From positions 558,001-622,000 of the forward strand of contig NZ_STGH01000002.1 of the NCBI RefSeq assembly GCF_005222785.1: DNA of 64,000 nucleotides, in the 5' to 3' direction. Under the pieces are notes generated by a model. That model was not told where the DNA came from. It searched no databases and was given only the letters and a program-made list of their open reading frames with translations. Position 1 is the stretch's first letter; every line of letters starts with the position of its first letter. A program made the translations under genes and the position numbers. Source of the DNA: Rhodobacter sp. SY28-1 (GTDB lineage: Bacteria > Pseudomonadota > Alphaproteobacteria > Rhodobacterales > Rhodobacteraceae). Below are positions 26,326 to 35,004 of the stretch, one piece after another.

Positions 26326-26829
26326 ATGAACCAAAGCATGGTATCGGCCGAGGCACCCGGCACCATCTTGCTGTCGGATGAGGTCGTGGACTTCATCGGA
26401 AGCGGCGTAAGCATCATTGTCGGTGTGGTTGGTGCGGATGGACGGGCTCGGGGCGGGCGGGCGCTGGCATCGCGGGTTTTGGCGGGCGGCGCGATCCGCC
26501 TGATCTATCCCGCCGAGGGCAATTCCGCGATCAGCGACACGGCACAGTCGGGCGGGCCGATCGCCGTGACATTCAGCGCGCCGATGTCGCACCGGACGAT
26601 CCAGCTGAAGGCAATGTCCACCAGGGCCGAGGAACCTGAAGCAGATGACTTGAAGAGCCTGACGCACCAGACCGATGCCTTCGCAGCTGTTCTTCGCACA
26701 ATCGGTTATGCGCCATCGTTCGTCAGGGCGTTCTGCGCGCGCAGATCTCAAAGCTTCTGCGTGCTGAGCTTCTTGCCGAATGCGGCTTTTGAACAGACGC
26801 CGGGACCGGGTGCGGGGCGCAAACTGTGA
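26326..26829 (+). CDS. PNPOx-like flavin-binding split-barrel protein
   Basis: A 167-residue protein with the pattern of the pyridoxamine-5'-phosphate-oxidase-like split barrel: LLSDEVVDFIGSGVSIIVGV, GRARGGRALASRV and IAVTFSAPMSHRTIQLKA. Such proteins bind FMN, F420 or haem. ATG at 26326 follows GAGGAAGG; the longer frame from 26233 has no better site. The TGA overlaps the ATG of the next gene, so both are made together. The specific reaction cannot be inferred. Confidence 0.75.
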   Translation: MNQSMVSAEAPGTILLSDEVVDFIGSGVSIIVGVVGADGRARGGRALASRVLAGGAIRLIYPAEGNSAISDTAQSGGPIAVTFSAPMSHRTIQLKAMSTRAEEPEADDLKSLTHQTDAFAAVLRTIGYAPSFVRAFCARRSQSFCVLSFLPNAAFEQTPGPGAGRKL

Positions 26830-28196
26830 TGGAAATGTCTGGCAGGTCCGAAGACGACGCAACGCCGGTCCTGACGCTGGATGCCCTGCGCGATTGCTTT
26901 GAGGGTGCAGTGCCCGCTGTTCTGGCAACCGTCGATCCCGACGGCACTCCGAACGTGTCCTACATCAGCCAGATCCAATACGTCGATCCGGGCCGCGTGG
27001 CACTAAGCTACCAGTTCTTCAACAAGACGCGGCGCAACATCCTGTCGACCCGCACCGCCGCGGTCGAAGTTGTCGACCCTCTGACCACGGCGTTCTACCA
27101 GCTCGATCTCGACTTCGAAACCACCGAAGCCCAGGGGCCTCTGTTCGAAACGATGAAGGCAAAGCTGGCCGGCATCGCCTCGCATACCGGAATGGAGGGG
27201 GTGTTTCGGCTGATGGGTGCCGACATCTTTCGGGTCCGGGCGATCCGTCAGATGCTGCCGCCGGTGGTTCCGCGTCCCGTGCCGCAGATTGCCATGCTTC
27301 CCGCGCTGTGCCGCGTCCTTGCCGACATGGCGCGGGCTGGCACATTGGGCGAGCTCTACGACACCGCACTTGATGCCATCGCGCGTCATCTCGGGATCAC
27401 CAATCTGATGATCCTCGTCCCCGACAATACCCGTGGGGCACTGGATGCGGTTGCAACATGGGGCTACGCGGCGTCGGGCATCGGGGCTGAGGTGCGGCTT
27501 GGTGATGGGGTCATCGGTGTGGCTGCGCGCGAAAGGGTGGCAATCCGGATTGACCACATGTCGACCGATTATCTTTACGGGACGGCGGTCCGCGACCGCG
27601 TTCGGGCCGAGGCGGGACCGGGCGCAGCCGAAAGCCGGGGTGTCGCCTTTCCGGGCCTGGTGCATCCGGAAAGCCAGATCGCGCTTCCGATCATATGGCA
27701 GGGCAGGTTGACCGGAGTGCTCTTCGCGGAAAGCCCACTGCCCTTGCGGTTTCGGCACGAAGAGGAAGACACTCTTTCCTGTATCGCTGCAGCGCTTGCT
27801 GCCCATGCAGCGGCGCTTGCGGCGGATGACGACCCTGCCGAAACACCCAAGACGCTCGGGGCTGGCAGCTTCGACACCACTCTGACGATGCGGCATTTCG
27901 CGGCCGATGACAGCGTCTTTGCGGACGGCGACTACGTGATCAAGGGCGTCGCAGGCGCGATCCTGTGGAAACTGGTGCGCGCCCATGTCGCGACCGGAAC
28001 CTTTGAGTTTTCCAATAGGGAGCTTCGACTTTCGCCGGAACTGCGCTTGCCGACCCATGCCGAGAATCTGGAGGCACGGCTTGTCTTGCTGGAGCGCCGA
28101 CTGCGGGAGAAGGCCCTGCCGATCCAGATGGAAAAGACCGGGCGCGGGCGCTTCCGGCTGGTGGTTCAGGCCAAGATCACCGTGCAGGAAGAGTGA
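26829..28196 (+). CDS. PNPOx-like plus GAF domain protein with C-terminal DNA-binding-like tail
   Basis: A 455-residue multidomain protein. Residues about 10-150 form a PNPOx-like barrel (VPAVLATVDPDGTPNVSYIS). Residues about 165-335 form a GAF sensor domain (YDTALDAIARHLGITNLMIL ... SQIALPIIWQGRLTGVLFAE). The C-terminal 110 residues include FADGDYVIKGVAGAILWKLV and FSNRELRLSPELRLP, a segment that may be a winged-helix or effector domain. The combination suggests a redox- or ligand-sensing regulator working with the flavin-binding partner encoded just upstream, with which it shares a start/stop overlap. Confidence 0.8.
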   Translation: MEMSGRSEDDATPVLTLDALRDCFEGAVPAVLATVDPDGTPNVSYISQIQYVDPGRVALSYQFFNKTRRNILSTRTAAVEVVDPLTTAFYQLDLDFETTEAQGPLFETMKAKLAGIASHTGMEGVFRLMGADIFRVRAIRQMLPPVVPRPVPQIAMLPALCRVLADMARAGTLGELYDTALDAIARHLGITNLMILVPDNTRGALDAVATWGYAASGIGAEVRLGDGVIGVAARERVAIRIDHMSTDYLYGTAVRDRVRAEAGPGAAESRGVAFPGLVHPESQIALPIIWQGRLTGVLFAESPLPLRFRHEEEDTLSCIAAALAAHAAALAADDDPAETPKTLGAGSFDTTLTMRHFAADDSVFADGDYVIKGVAGAILWKLVRAHVATGTFEFSNRELRLSPELRLPTHAENLEARLVLLERRLREKALPIQMEKTGRGRFRLVVQAKITVQEE

Positions 28197-28562
28197 GTCA
28201 CGGGTCTATGTCCGCCCGGGTTTCCCCCGTTTAAGAAGCTTTTAAGGTTTCGCGAGGGAACACTTAGCGAGCATCCAGCATCCGCGCACAGTAGATGTGC
28301 ACTCGTTCATCAGAACACCGTGATGCGGACGGCAAAGCGCCAGAGGGACTGACCCGGTTGGCGAGGAATGCTTCCGTTTCCAAAATCCAGAGCCGTTGAA
28401 AGGCGGACAAACACTGGCACGACCTGACACCCTTCGGGCTTCGGGCTGGCCCTGGATTTTGCGGTGATGGTGAGCCCGCATCCCGCTTTGGGCTGCGGCC
28501 GCAGGAAGCTGGCCGGCGCGGCATTGCCCGGCATGACGAATTGGAAAAGAAGGAACAGAACC
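28197..28562. other. 366-bp gap before the flavin oxidase
   Basis: No gene is seen. The last 15 bp carry the ribosome-binding site (AGAAGGAAC) of the oxidase. Minus-strand frames crossing the gap are shadows that run into the oxidase gene. A promoter for the oxidase/cytochrome pair is expected here but I could not fix one by eye. Confidence 0.4.
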
Positions 28563-29966
28563 ATGTATATCGAAGATCTCCGCATTCAGGTCAGCGGCCA
28601 TGTCATCGCTGAGGGAGAGGCGGGTTTCACCGCCGCGCGCGAGGGGTTTGTCTGGAACGGGCGCAAGCCTGAGGCGACCCCTCGCGTTATTGTCCAGGCG
28701 ACGACTGTTGCCGACGTCCAGGCCGCCGTGCGCTATGCCGCGGCGAACGGCTATCAGGCTTCGGCCCGGTCCAGCGGGCACAACTGGTCGGGCATCGCCC
28801 TGCAGGACGGGGTTGCGATCGACCTCAGCGCTCTGAACACTGTCACCATTGACCGCCTGAAGCGCATCGCGGAAGTCGGGCCTGCGGCGAAGAACCTTGC
28901 CCTTGCCATCGCGCTGACCGCCGAAGGGCTGGCTTTTCCTGTCGGTCATTGTGGTGACGTGGCGATGGGTGGCTATCTGCTGGGCGGCGGCTTTGGCTGG
29001 AACGAGGGCACCTGGGGCCCGGCCTGCCACCTGATCGAAAAGGCCGAGGTTGTGCTTGCCGATGGGAGCGTCGTGATGGTCAGCGCAAATGACCACTCCG
29101 ACATCTTCTGGGCGCTGCGTGGCGCAGGTCCGCTCTTCTTCGGGATCGTCACGCGCTATTGGCTGCGCCTGATGCCGCTGCCCCCGGCGATGGCAGTGAC
29201 AACCTGGACCTACCCTCTTGCACGGGTGGCCGAGGTGACGGCCAGCATGAAGCGGCTTGCAAATGTCCTGCCCAGCTTTGCCGAAGCCTCGCTGTCGTTT
29301 GCCGCGGCTCCGCCCGCAGCCGACATGGGTGACGCGAAATTCGCGACAGTGATCTTGACGGTCTATGGCGGCTCGATGACCGAAATCACCGGTCTGGCCC
29401 GGAATGTCGGCGATCTGGTGCCCGAGGGGGCGGTTGTCCACACGCCGACCACGCCCATCACCTTTGCGGCGCTTTACGGCATCGTCGACCAAAGCTTCCC
29501 CGATGGTGGACGCTACGGTGTGGACTGTGTGTGGAGCGAAGATGCCGATGCCACCTTTGCGGGCCTTGCCCGGATGGTCGCCGAGGCTCCATCGGTCCAG
29601 TCCAATGCCATCTGCGTGATCTACGGTCGCAACTCGGCCCTGCACCGCGGCCTGCCGGATGCGGCCTTGTCCGTCATCGGTTCGGTCTGCGGGATCATGC
29701 ACGGGACCTGGACCTTGCCCGAGGACGATGCGCAGAACCTGGTCTGGTTGCGCGCTGGAATGGACGCGCTCGATCCGGTGACCAAGGGTCGCTACGTCGG
29801 CCATGCCGATCTGGCACGCCCCGGGCGGATCGACGCCTGCTACAGCGCCGAAGCCCGCATCCGCATCGCGTCGCTTGCCGCGACCTATGATCCGCAGGGC
29901 GTGTTCGGCAATCACACCGTGCGTGACGCTGCCGCCCAGGGCTCTGTCGCACTAGCAGCCGAATAA
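28563..29966 (+). CDS. Berberine-bridge-type FAD oxidoreductase, probably bicovalent flavin
   Basis: A 467-residue PCMH-type flavoprotein. The FAD-binding domain shows ARSSGHNWSG, whose His is the expected 8-alpha-histidyl attachment residue. It also shows FPVGHCGDVAMGGYLLGGG, whose Cys sits where the 6-S-cysteinyl bond forms in berberine-bridge enzymes. The C-terminus PQGVFGNH is close to the usual BBE end motif. Such enzymes oxidise alcohols, sugars or amines with oxygen or another acceptor. No signal peptide is visible, although a cytochrome c gene follows by 22 bp. ATG at 28563 is preceded by AGAAGGAAC. Confidence 0.9.
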   Translation: MYIEDLRIQVSGHVIAEGEAGFTAAREGFVWNGRKPEATPRVIVQATTVADVQAAVRYAAANGYQASARSSGHNWSGIALQDGVAIDLSALNTVTIDRLKRIAEVGPAAKNLALAIALTAEGLAFPVGHCGDVAMGGYLLGGGFGWNEGTWGPACHLIEKAEVVLADGSVVMVSANDHSDIFWALRGAGPLFFGIVTRYWLRLMPLPPAMAVTTWTYPLARVAEVTASMKRLANVLPSFAEASLSFAAAPPAADMGDAKFATVILTVYGGSMTEITGLARNVGDLVPEGAVVHTPTTPITFAALYGIVDQSFPDGGRYGVDCVWSEDADATFAGLARMVAEAPSVQSNAICVIYGRNSALHRGLPDAALSVIGSVCGIMHGTWTLPEDDAQNLVWLRAGMDALDPVTKGRYVGHADLARPGRIDACYSAEARIRIASLAATYDPQGVFGNHTVRDAAAQGSVALAAE

Positions 29967-29988
29967 GCCAGAGAGGGAAGCCAAAGCC

Positions 29989-30534
29989 ATGAACAAAAGG
30001 TTGAAAAGATCCCTCCGGGGCGCAAAGGACATGCGCCCTGAACTGACCGCCACGCTGATCTCGGTGCTGCTTGCGACTCTGGTGCCTGGCAGCGCCCGGG
30101 CCGACGAGACGCAAATCGAGCGCGGTCGCTACCTTGTCCAGATCGCCGGGTGCAGCGATTGCCACACACCGGGCCACTTTCTGGGCAAGCCGGATCTGAG
30201 CCGATTTCTTGGCGGGTCGGAGGTCGGATTCGAGATTCCAGGTATCGGGATTGTCTACGGGCCGAACCTGACCCCGGACGACGCCACCGGCCTTGGGACC
30301 TGGAGCGAGGATCAGATCGTCGCCGCGATCCGCACTGGTGCTACACCCGACGGTCGCGGCCTGGTGCCGGTCATGCCCTGGCCGAACCTCTCGACGCTGA
30401 GTGACGACGACGCCTACGCCATCGCGGCCTACCTGAAGTCGCTCGATCCGGTGGCCAATGATGTGCCTGGGCCGGTTCCACCTGGCGAGCCAGCACCATC
30501 CTTCGTGATGCGCGTCGTCCCTCCGGGCGGATGA
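29989..30534 (+). CDS. Mono-haem cytochrome c
   Basis: A 181-residue exported cytochrome. The signal sequence covers about residues 15-40 (LISVLLATLVPGSARADE). The haem site is CSDCH near residue 55, and a likely axial Met lies in VPVMPWPNL. The C-terminus is a cytochrome helix (DDAYAIAAYLKSLDPVAND). It resembles the small cytochrome subunits that take electrons from flavin dehydrogenases. Spacing of 22 bp and a GAGGGAAG ribosome-binding site make an operon with the flavin oxidase likely, suggesting that it is the electron acceptor, though the oxidase lacks an obvious export signal. Confidence 0.85.
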   Translation: MNKRLKRSLRGAKDMRPELTATLISVLLATLVPGSARADETQIERGRYLVQIAGCSDCHTPGHFLGKPDLSRFLGGSEVGFEIPGIGIVYGPNLTPDDATGLGTWSEDQIVAAIRTGATPDGRGLVPVMPWPNLSTLSDDDAYAIAAYLKSLDPVANDVPGPVPPGEPAPSFVMRVVPPGG

Positions 30535-30577
30535 ACTGCTGGCGGCCCGCCTGACCATCGTCGGGCGGGCTGCACGC

Positions 30578-31966
30578 TCAAGACAACCGACTGCGGTTTG
30601 CAAGCCTTGCCAGCATCAAGCAACTTGTCACCAGCGTTCCGGCCATGAGGCCCGCCCAGACGCCTGCAATGCCTTCAAGCCATGTCGCGCTGAACCAAAG
30701 GCCCAGCGGCGCTCCGACGCACCAGTTACCGGCCAGCGTGTAAACCATCGGAACACGAGTGTCTTTGCGCCCGCGCAACAGGCCGGACGCGCCGAGGCCT
30801 GGGTTGGCGACGAGTTCCATCGCGCCCAGCAAGATCAGCAGCATGACCGCAGATTCGGTTGCTGCAACGCCGACAGCGGTCGGCTCGAAGAAGGCTTGGG
30901 TCAGTGGAACTGCCGCCGCGCACAAGCCAAGGAACAGCAACAAACCGGAAAGCCCCGATAGCCACAGCGCGGCGCCAATCACCCGGCGGCGATGGGCCAA
31001 GTCGCCGGTCGCTTCGACCCGCGCCATGCGCACCATCGCGGCCTGCAGCAAAGCGGCGGGCACCGCATAGGCAACCCCCGCTAAACGCAAGGTCAGCGTA
31101 TGGGCCGCCACGTCTGCAGGACTCAAAGTCGCGGCGTAAAGCGTGGCTCCTAAAAAGATGCCTAGTTCGGCAACCGTCGCGATGCCGATGGGCAGTCCCA
31201 CCTGCAGGACCGGGGCTAGATCGCTCCAGGCGATGCGACCAGACTCGGTTCGCGCCTGCGGTGCAGACCGGCGGGCAATCAGCGTCAGCGTGGCCAAACT
31301 GGCAATCGCCACGATCAGTGTCGACAGTCCTGCTCCGGTCGGACCTAAAGCAGGGATCGGGCCGAAGCCGTGCATCAAAAGGTGGTTGCCGACCGCGTTC
31401 AGCGGCAGCGTCGCCGCAGTGACATAGAGAAACACCCTAGGGCGCTCGGACGCCGTCAGCATCGTGCGGTAAAGCATCACGCCCAGCATCGGGACCAAAG
31501 TCAGCGCCATCGACCGGGTGTAGCCGCGCCCTGCTTCTAGCAATCCCGCGTCCAGACCGAGGAATACCAACCAGTCCGGTGCCGTCCAGACGATTGGGAC
31601 CAGCACGGCGGAGAGGAGAAGGACGATGGAGCGGCCCACCTGCTCCAGCCGCAACCGCCGGGCGTGGTCGGCCCGGGCGACGGCGGCCGTATAGAACGGG
31701 ACAAGCCCGCCAATCGTGCCTGCCCCCAGATAGAAGAGGATCGAATAGAAATCGCTGCCGACTGCCAAAGCCGCAAGTGCTTCGGCGCCAAAGCTGGAGG
31801 AGACCATGAGCGTGTCGGTGATGCTCATGCCCATGTTGATGAGGGCGATGAGCATGATTGGCACGGTCAGCCGCAACATCGCGAGCGGTTCGTCGAGGGC
31901 ACCTCGCAAACGAACGATCAGAGCTGGATTGCGCCCTTGCACGGGGGGAAGGGTTGTGTAGGTCAT
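30578..31966 (-). CDS. MATE family multidrug efflux transporter
   Basis: A 462-residue permease with 12 predicted membrane spans and MATE features: RLTVPIMLIALINMGMSITD in helix 1, DTLMVSSSFGAEALAALAVG, FYLGAGTIGGLVPFYTAAVA, and the second-half repeat LQVGLPIGIATVAELGIFLG. MATE proteins export cationic compounds by Na+ or H+ antiport. The start at 31966 was chosen because the extension to 32269 has no membrane-family sequence. It converges on the cytochrome gene. Confidence 0.92.
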   Translation of the reverse strand: MTYTTLPPVQGRNPALIVRLRGALDEPLAMLRLTVPIMLIALINMGMSITDTLMVSSSFGAEALAALAVGSDFYSILFYLGAGTIGGLVPFYTAAVARADHARRLRLEQVGRSIVLLLSAVLVPIVWTAPDWLVFLGLDAGLLEAGRGYTRSMALTLVPMLGVMLYRTMLTASERPRVFLYVTAATLPLNAVGNHLLMHGFGPIPALGPTGAGLSTLIVAIASLATLTLIARRSAPQARTESGRIAWSDLAPVLQVGLPIGIATVAELGIFLGATLYAATLSPADVAAHTLTLRLAGVAYAVPAALLQAAMVRMARVEATGDLAHRRRVIGAALWLSGLSGLLLFLGLCAAAVPLTQAFFEPTAVGVAATESAVMLLILLGAMELVANPGLGASGLLRGRKDTRVPMVYTLAGNWCVGAPLGLWFSATWLEGIAGVWAGLMAGTLVTSCLMLARLANRSRLS

Positions 31967-32072
31967 GGCTAAGGTCCTGAACGAGAATTCCTCCGGGTCC
32001 TGCCCCTTGGAGACAGACTGGATCAGGGGATGCGCCCGGCGCAGGCATGCCGCCCGCGCCGGTCTGGTGGGG

Positions 32073-33467
32073 TCAGCCCCAGTTCTGGTCGTGGTTTGCG
32101 TGGGTCCGCAGATAGGCACCCGGTCGGAAATGCGTGTCGTAGAACCCGGTATCCAACCGGTGCGCCTGCAGGTAGGTGTTGATGAACACCGCCGGAGCCG
32201 TGGCCGGGAAGCGCCCGAAGGTCGAGAACACATAGTCCGACATGATCGTGGCGATCTCGACTGCTTCATCGTCGATCTCGGCCCCGGAACCGCGCACCGC
32301 TGCAGTTTCGCGGTATTGTCCCCCCTGGCCCGGATCGAAAGGCCCTCCCTTGCCGAACTTGCGCGCGACGACGGCCCTCACTGCTGCGCCCATGTCGGCG
32401 TGGTGCGGCGGAACATGCGCCTCGAACACTCCCGGCAGACCGGTGATGTAGGGAAGAGGGTTGCTTTCCAGCATCTGGAACTGGAAGCCGAGGCCTGGAA
32501 CAGCCGGATCCCCACTAGCGCCAAGGACGACGAAGGGGTTGATCCCGGTATACATCCATCCGCCCAGACCCAGGGCCTGAAGCATCAGCGCCCCCGCGTA
32601 GCAGGCCGTCCCCGTCTCGGTCGCAACATCGGTCATCGCGACCTGCTCCAGGAAGGTCATCGGATAGGCGACAGACATGTTCAGCCGGTGCGAGAACTTT
32701 TCCAGCCCCGGGATCTGGCGTCCGTTTACATCGTCGTAGATTCCCGTCCCGTTCTGGATCAGGTAGAGCAGCAGCAGGATCACGTGCTGCGCCACGTCAG
32801 CCACCGGCCAGATCAGGGTCGAGCCGGGCACATTGGCGCACCAGGTGTTGTGTCCTTCCATATAGGGCATCGCCGCCGGGATGTTCAGCCGGCCGTCGGC
32901 CAGTTTCACGATCCGCTTCCGGTGCGCTTCGGTCCAATCCTTCAGATCCAGGCTGCCGTCGGTCGCCACCGGCACCATGTCCCGCGTTGGCAGGAAGTAG
33001 ACGCCGGTGTCGTCGGTGAAGAAGAACTCGGTGGTGTTGAAGCCGGCAGAGGACGGGAAGCTGCGTCCGCCCGCCGCCGCAGTGTAGTTCGGCAGCTTGC
33101 CCGCATAGTTGGGGTGATGCGCAAAGAGGTTCACCCAGCCAGTGTTCCCCGCGACGGTCGAGATCAGGAGCATCTGTTCGGTCGGGTCCAGCGCCTGGGG
33201 TGCTTCAGTCGAGGTATAGGCCAGCGGCCCGTTCGGGATGCTGGCCCCCTTGGCAAAGCGCCGCGACCTGCGGCCGTGGATCGCTTCTATCAAGGGGAAG
33301 GTCGCGGCCTCCACAAGACCGCGGGAAACGGGAGAATAGCCATCAAGCATCATTTTGCCTTTCGTGGTGAGGGTCTGGCCCTGGGCAAAGCCAAAGCCGG
33401 TCAGGACTGCGCCGGTGGCAGCCAGGGTGGTGCCGAAGAGTCGGCGTCGGGTGAAACGGAACGTCAT
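32073..33467 (-). CDS. Tat-exported protein of unknown function, possibly nitroreductase-like
   Basis: A 464-residue protein. The N-terminus TFRFTRRRLFGTTLAATGAV has a twin-arginine motif and a hydrophobic core, so it is probably exported folded with a cofactor. IEAIHGRRSRRFAKGA followed by ALDPTEQMLLIS resembles the opening of nitroreductase-like proteins (RRSxR), but the rest does not match closely enough for a firm call. His-rich stretches (AHHPNYAGK, AHVPPHHADM, HANHDQNWG) could bind metal. A small DUF1127-like gene lies 12 bp upstream on the same strand. Confidence 0.7.
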   Translation of the reverse strand: MTFRFTRRRLFGTTLAATGAVLTGFGFAQGQTLTTKGKMMLDGYSPVSRGLVEAATFPLIEAIHGRRSRRFAKGASIPNGPLAYTSTEAPQALDPTEQMLLISTVAGNTGWVNLFAHHPNYAGKLPNYTAAAGGRSFPSSAGFNTTEFFFTDDTGVYFLPTRDMVPVATDGSLDLKDWTEAHRKRIVKLADGRLNIPAAMPYMEGHNTWCANVPGSTLIWPVADVAQHVILLLLYLIQNGTGIYDDVNGRQIPGLEKFSHRLNMSVAYPMTFLEQVAMTDVATETGTACYAGALMLQALGLGGWMYTGINPFVVLGASGDPAVPGLGFQFQMLESNPLPYITGLPGVFEAHVPPHHADMGAAVRAVVARKFGKGGPFDPGQGGQYRETAAVRGSGAEIDDEAVEIATIMSDYVFSTFGRFPATAPAVFINTYLQAHRLDTGFYDTHFRPGAYLRTHANHDQNWG

Positions 33468-33479
33468 CGCTCTGCCTGT

Positions 33480-33689
33480 TCAGCCCGAAAAACGCATGGC
33501 GTCGTGGGCGGTCCGGATGGACATCTGGTCCAGCGGATCACGCTCCATCCCGATGTCGCGCCGCATGTGGTCGGACAGCGTGTCGAGGTCGGCCGGTCGC
33601 GCGAGCCGGCGACGGGGCGGGAAGAGGCAAAGCCAAAGCCGCCTTGCGAAGCGGTCCTTGGCAGGATGGGTCAGGGTGGTTTCGGTCAT
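33480..33689 (-). CDS. DUF1127-like small protein
   Basis: A 69-residue basic protein. The C-terminal DLDTLSDHMRRDIGMERDP matches the DUF1127 pattern (LxxLxDhxLxDIGLxR). The middle (RFARRLWLCLFPPRRR) is strongly basic. ATG at 33689 follows AAAGGACG; the longer frame to 33743 has no good start. Known DUF1127 proteins are short and linked to RNA binding and metabolism of phosphate, carbon or nitrogen. It reads into the Tat-exported gene 12 bp downstream. Confidence 0.65.
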   Translation of the reverse strand: MTETTLTHPAKDRFARRLWLCLFPPRRRLARPADLDTLSDHMRRDIGMERDPLDQMSIRTAHDAMRFSG

Positions 33690-33801
33690 TGGTCGTCCTT
33701 TCAACGTCTGGGCCCTATGGCCGCGATGAATGGCAGATCGCACGGCAGCTCAGAGGACGGTGAGGCACGGACTCGACAGAAACGGTCTAAATGTGCCATG
33801 C

Positions 33802-34833
33802 ATGGATATGCCAACACCTTTTGCGCCCAAGAAGATTTCTGTCTGCCTCGTCGCAATCCCCGAGACTGCAGCGGGCGTATTGCACGGGCTTTTCGAGGTC
33901 TTCTCGTTCGTCGGTTTCGGCTGGGAGATGTTGACGGGGTGGCCGCCGGGACCGAGCCGCTTTCTTCCCAAGGTCGTCGCGAGCAGCCATGAGCCGTTTC
34001 GAAACTTGGCCGGATTGCCAATTGCACCCGATTTGACCTTCGCCGAAGCAAAGCGGGCCGATATCGTGATCATCGCGGACTTGGCCGTTGGCCGAGACGA
34101 AGAAACGCACGGTCGATGGCCGGAGGTGGTGGATTGGCTGCGTCAACAGCACGCACAGGGTGCGTTGATCTGTTCGGTCTGCACCGGGTCCCTGTTGCTG
34201 GCTGAGGCCGGCCTGTTGGACGGAGAAGAGGCAACCTGCCATTGGGCCGCAAGCGACCAGATCCGCAGCCGCTATCCGGCAGTCCGCCTACGGCCCGAGC
34301 GCGTTCTTGTCTCCTCCGGGGTAGAGCACCGCCTCGTCACCTCCGGCGGAAACGCCTCATGGACCGACCTCGCGCTCTACCTGGTCGCGCGGTTTTGTGG
34401 CGAGGACGAAGCTCGTCGCACCGCCAAGCTCTTCCTCTTTGGGGACAGGAGCAACGGCCAGGCCCCCTTCGCGGCCCGGGTGCGTCCGGCCCAGCACGAC
34501 GACGCGGCCGTTGGCGCAGCGCAGGCCTGGATCGCGGACAACTACGCCGCCGCGAATCCGGTGGCGGGCATGACTCTGGCCTCAGGCCTGACCGCGCGCA
34601 CCTTCAAGCGGCGGTTCCAAGCGGCAACGGGCTACTCACCCCTGGACTACGTGCAGTCGCTGCGCGTCGAAGAAGCGAAGCAGATGCTCGAGTCTACCGA
34701 TGATCCTATCGACCATGTTGCTTTAGAGGCGGGCTACACCGAGCCCGCAGCGTTCCGGCGCATCTTCAAGCGGTTCACCGGGATCTCACCTCTACAATTC
34801 AGACAGCGATTTCGCCACGTCGCCGTGATGTAG
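33802..34833 (+). CDS. GlxA family (DJ-1/PfpI plus AraC) transcriptional regulator
   Basis: A 343-residue regulator. The N-terminal DJ-1/PfpI amidase-like domain includes ICSVCTGSLLLAEAGLLDGE, with the Cys of the family elbow, then GEEATCHWAA. The C-terminal AraC domain has TLASGLTARTFKRRFQAATG and SPLDYVQSLRVEEAKQML, then DHVALEAGYTEPAAFRRIFK. Start is ATG at 33802 or 33808. It is divergent from the DUF1127-like and Tat-exported genes and may control them. It is the last gene of block 2, before element B. Confidence 0.92.
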   Translation: MDMPTPFAPKKISVCLVAIPETAAGVLHGLFEVFSFVGFGWEMLTGWPPGPSRFLPKVVASSHEPFRNLAGLPIAPDLTFAEAKRADIVIIADLAVGRDEETHGRWPEVVDWLRQQHAQGALICSVCTGSLLLAEAGLLDGEEATCHWAASDQIRSRYPAVRLRPERVLVSSGVEHRLVTSGGNASWTDLALYLVARFCGEDEARRTAKLFLFGDRSNGQAPFAARVRPAQHDDAAVGAAQAWIADNYAAANPVAGMTLASGLTARTFKRRFQAATGYSPLDYVQSLRVEEAKQMLESTDDPIDHVALEAGYTEPAAFRRIFKRFTGISPLQFRQRFRHVAVM

Positions 34834-35004
34834 TCGTGATCGCCAAGGGGAGCTGCTAACGGATACTCTCCACCGGTGAGGCGGACCGGATGTTTCAGGT
34901 CCCCGCGACGGCGCGTCCAAGGTCGTCGGAGCTGCTCATCATTCCGCTCCCTTTTCGAGACGCGACCGCCACTCCACCACCATCCTTGTCGCACTACTTC
35001 TCTA
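34834..35004. other. Gap between the GlxA-type gene and element B
   Basis: 171 bp with no gene. No clear terminator follows the regulator stop codon at 34831-34833. Confidence 0.4.

Noticed and set aside
28242-29915. Open frame of 557 codons on the minus strand
   Set aside because: Antisense to the flavin oxidase; no start signal and no family sequence.
31965-33992. Open frame of 675 codons on the plus strand
   Set aside because: It overlaps the Tat-exported and DUF1127-like genes on the other strand and has a shadow-like composition without any motif.
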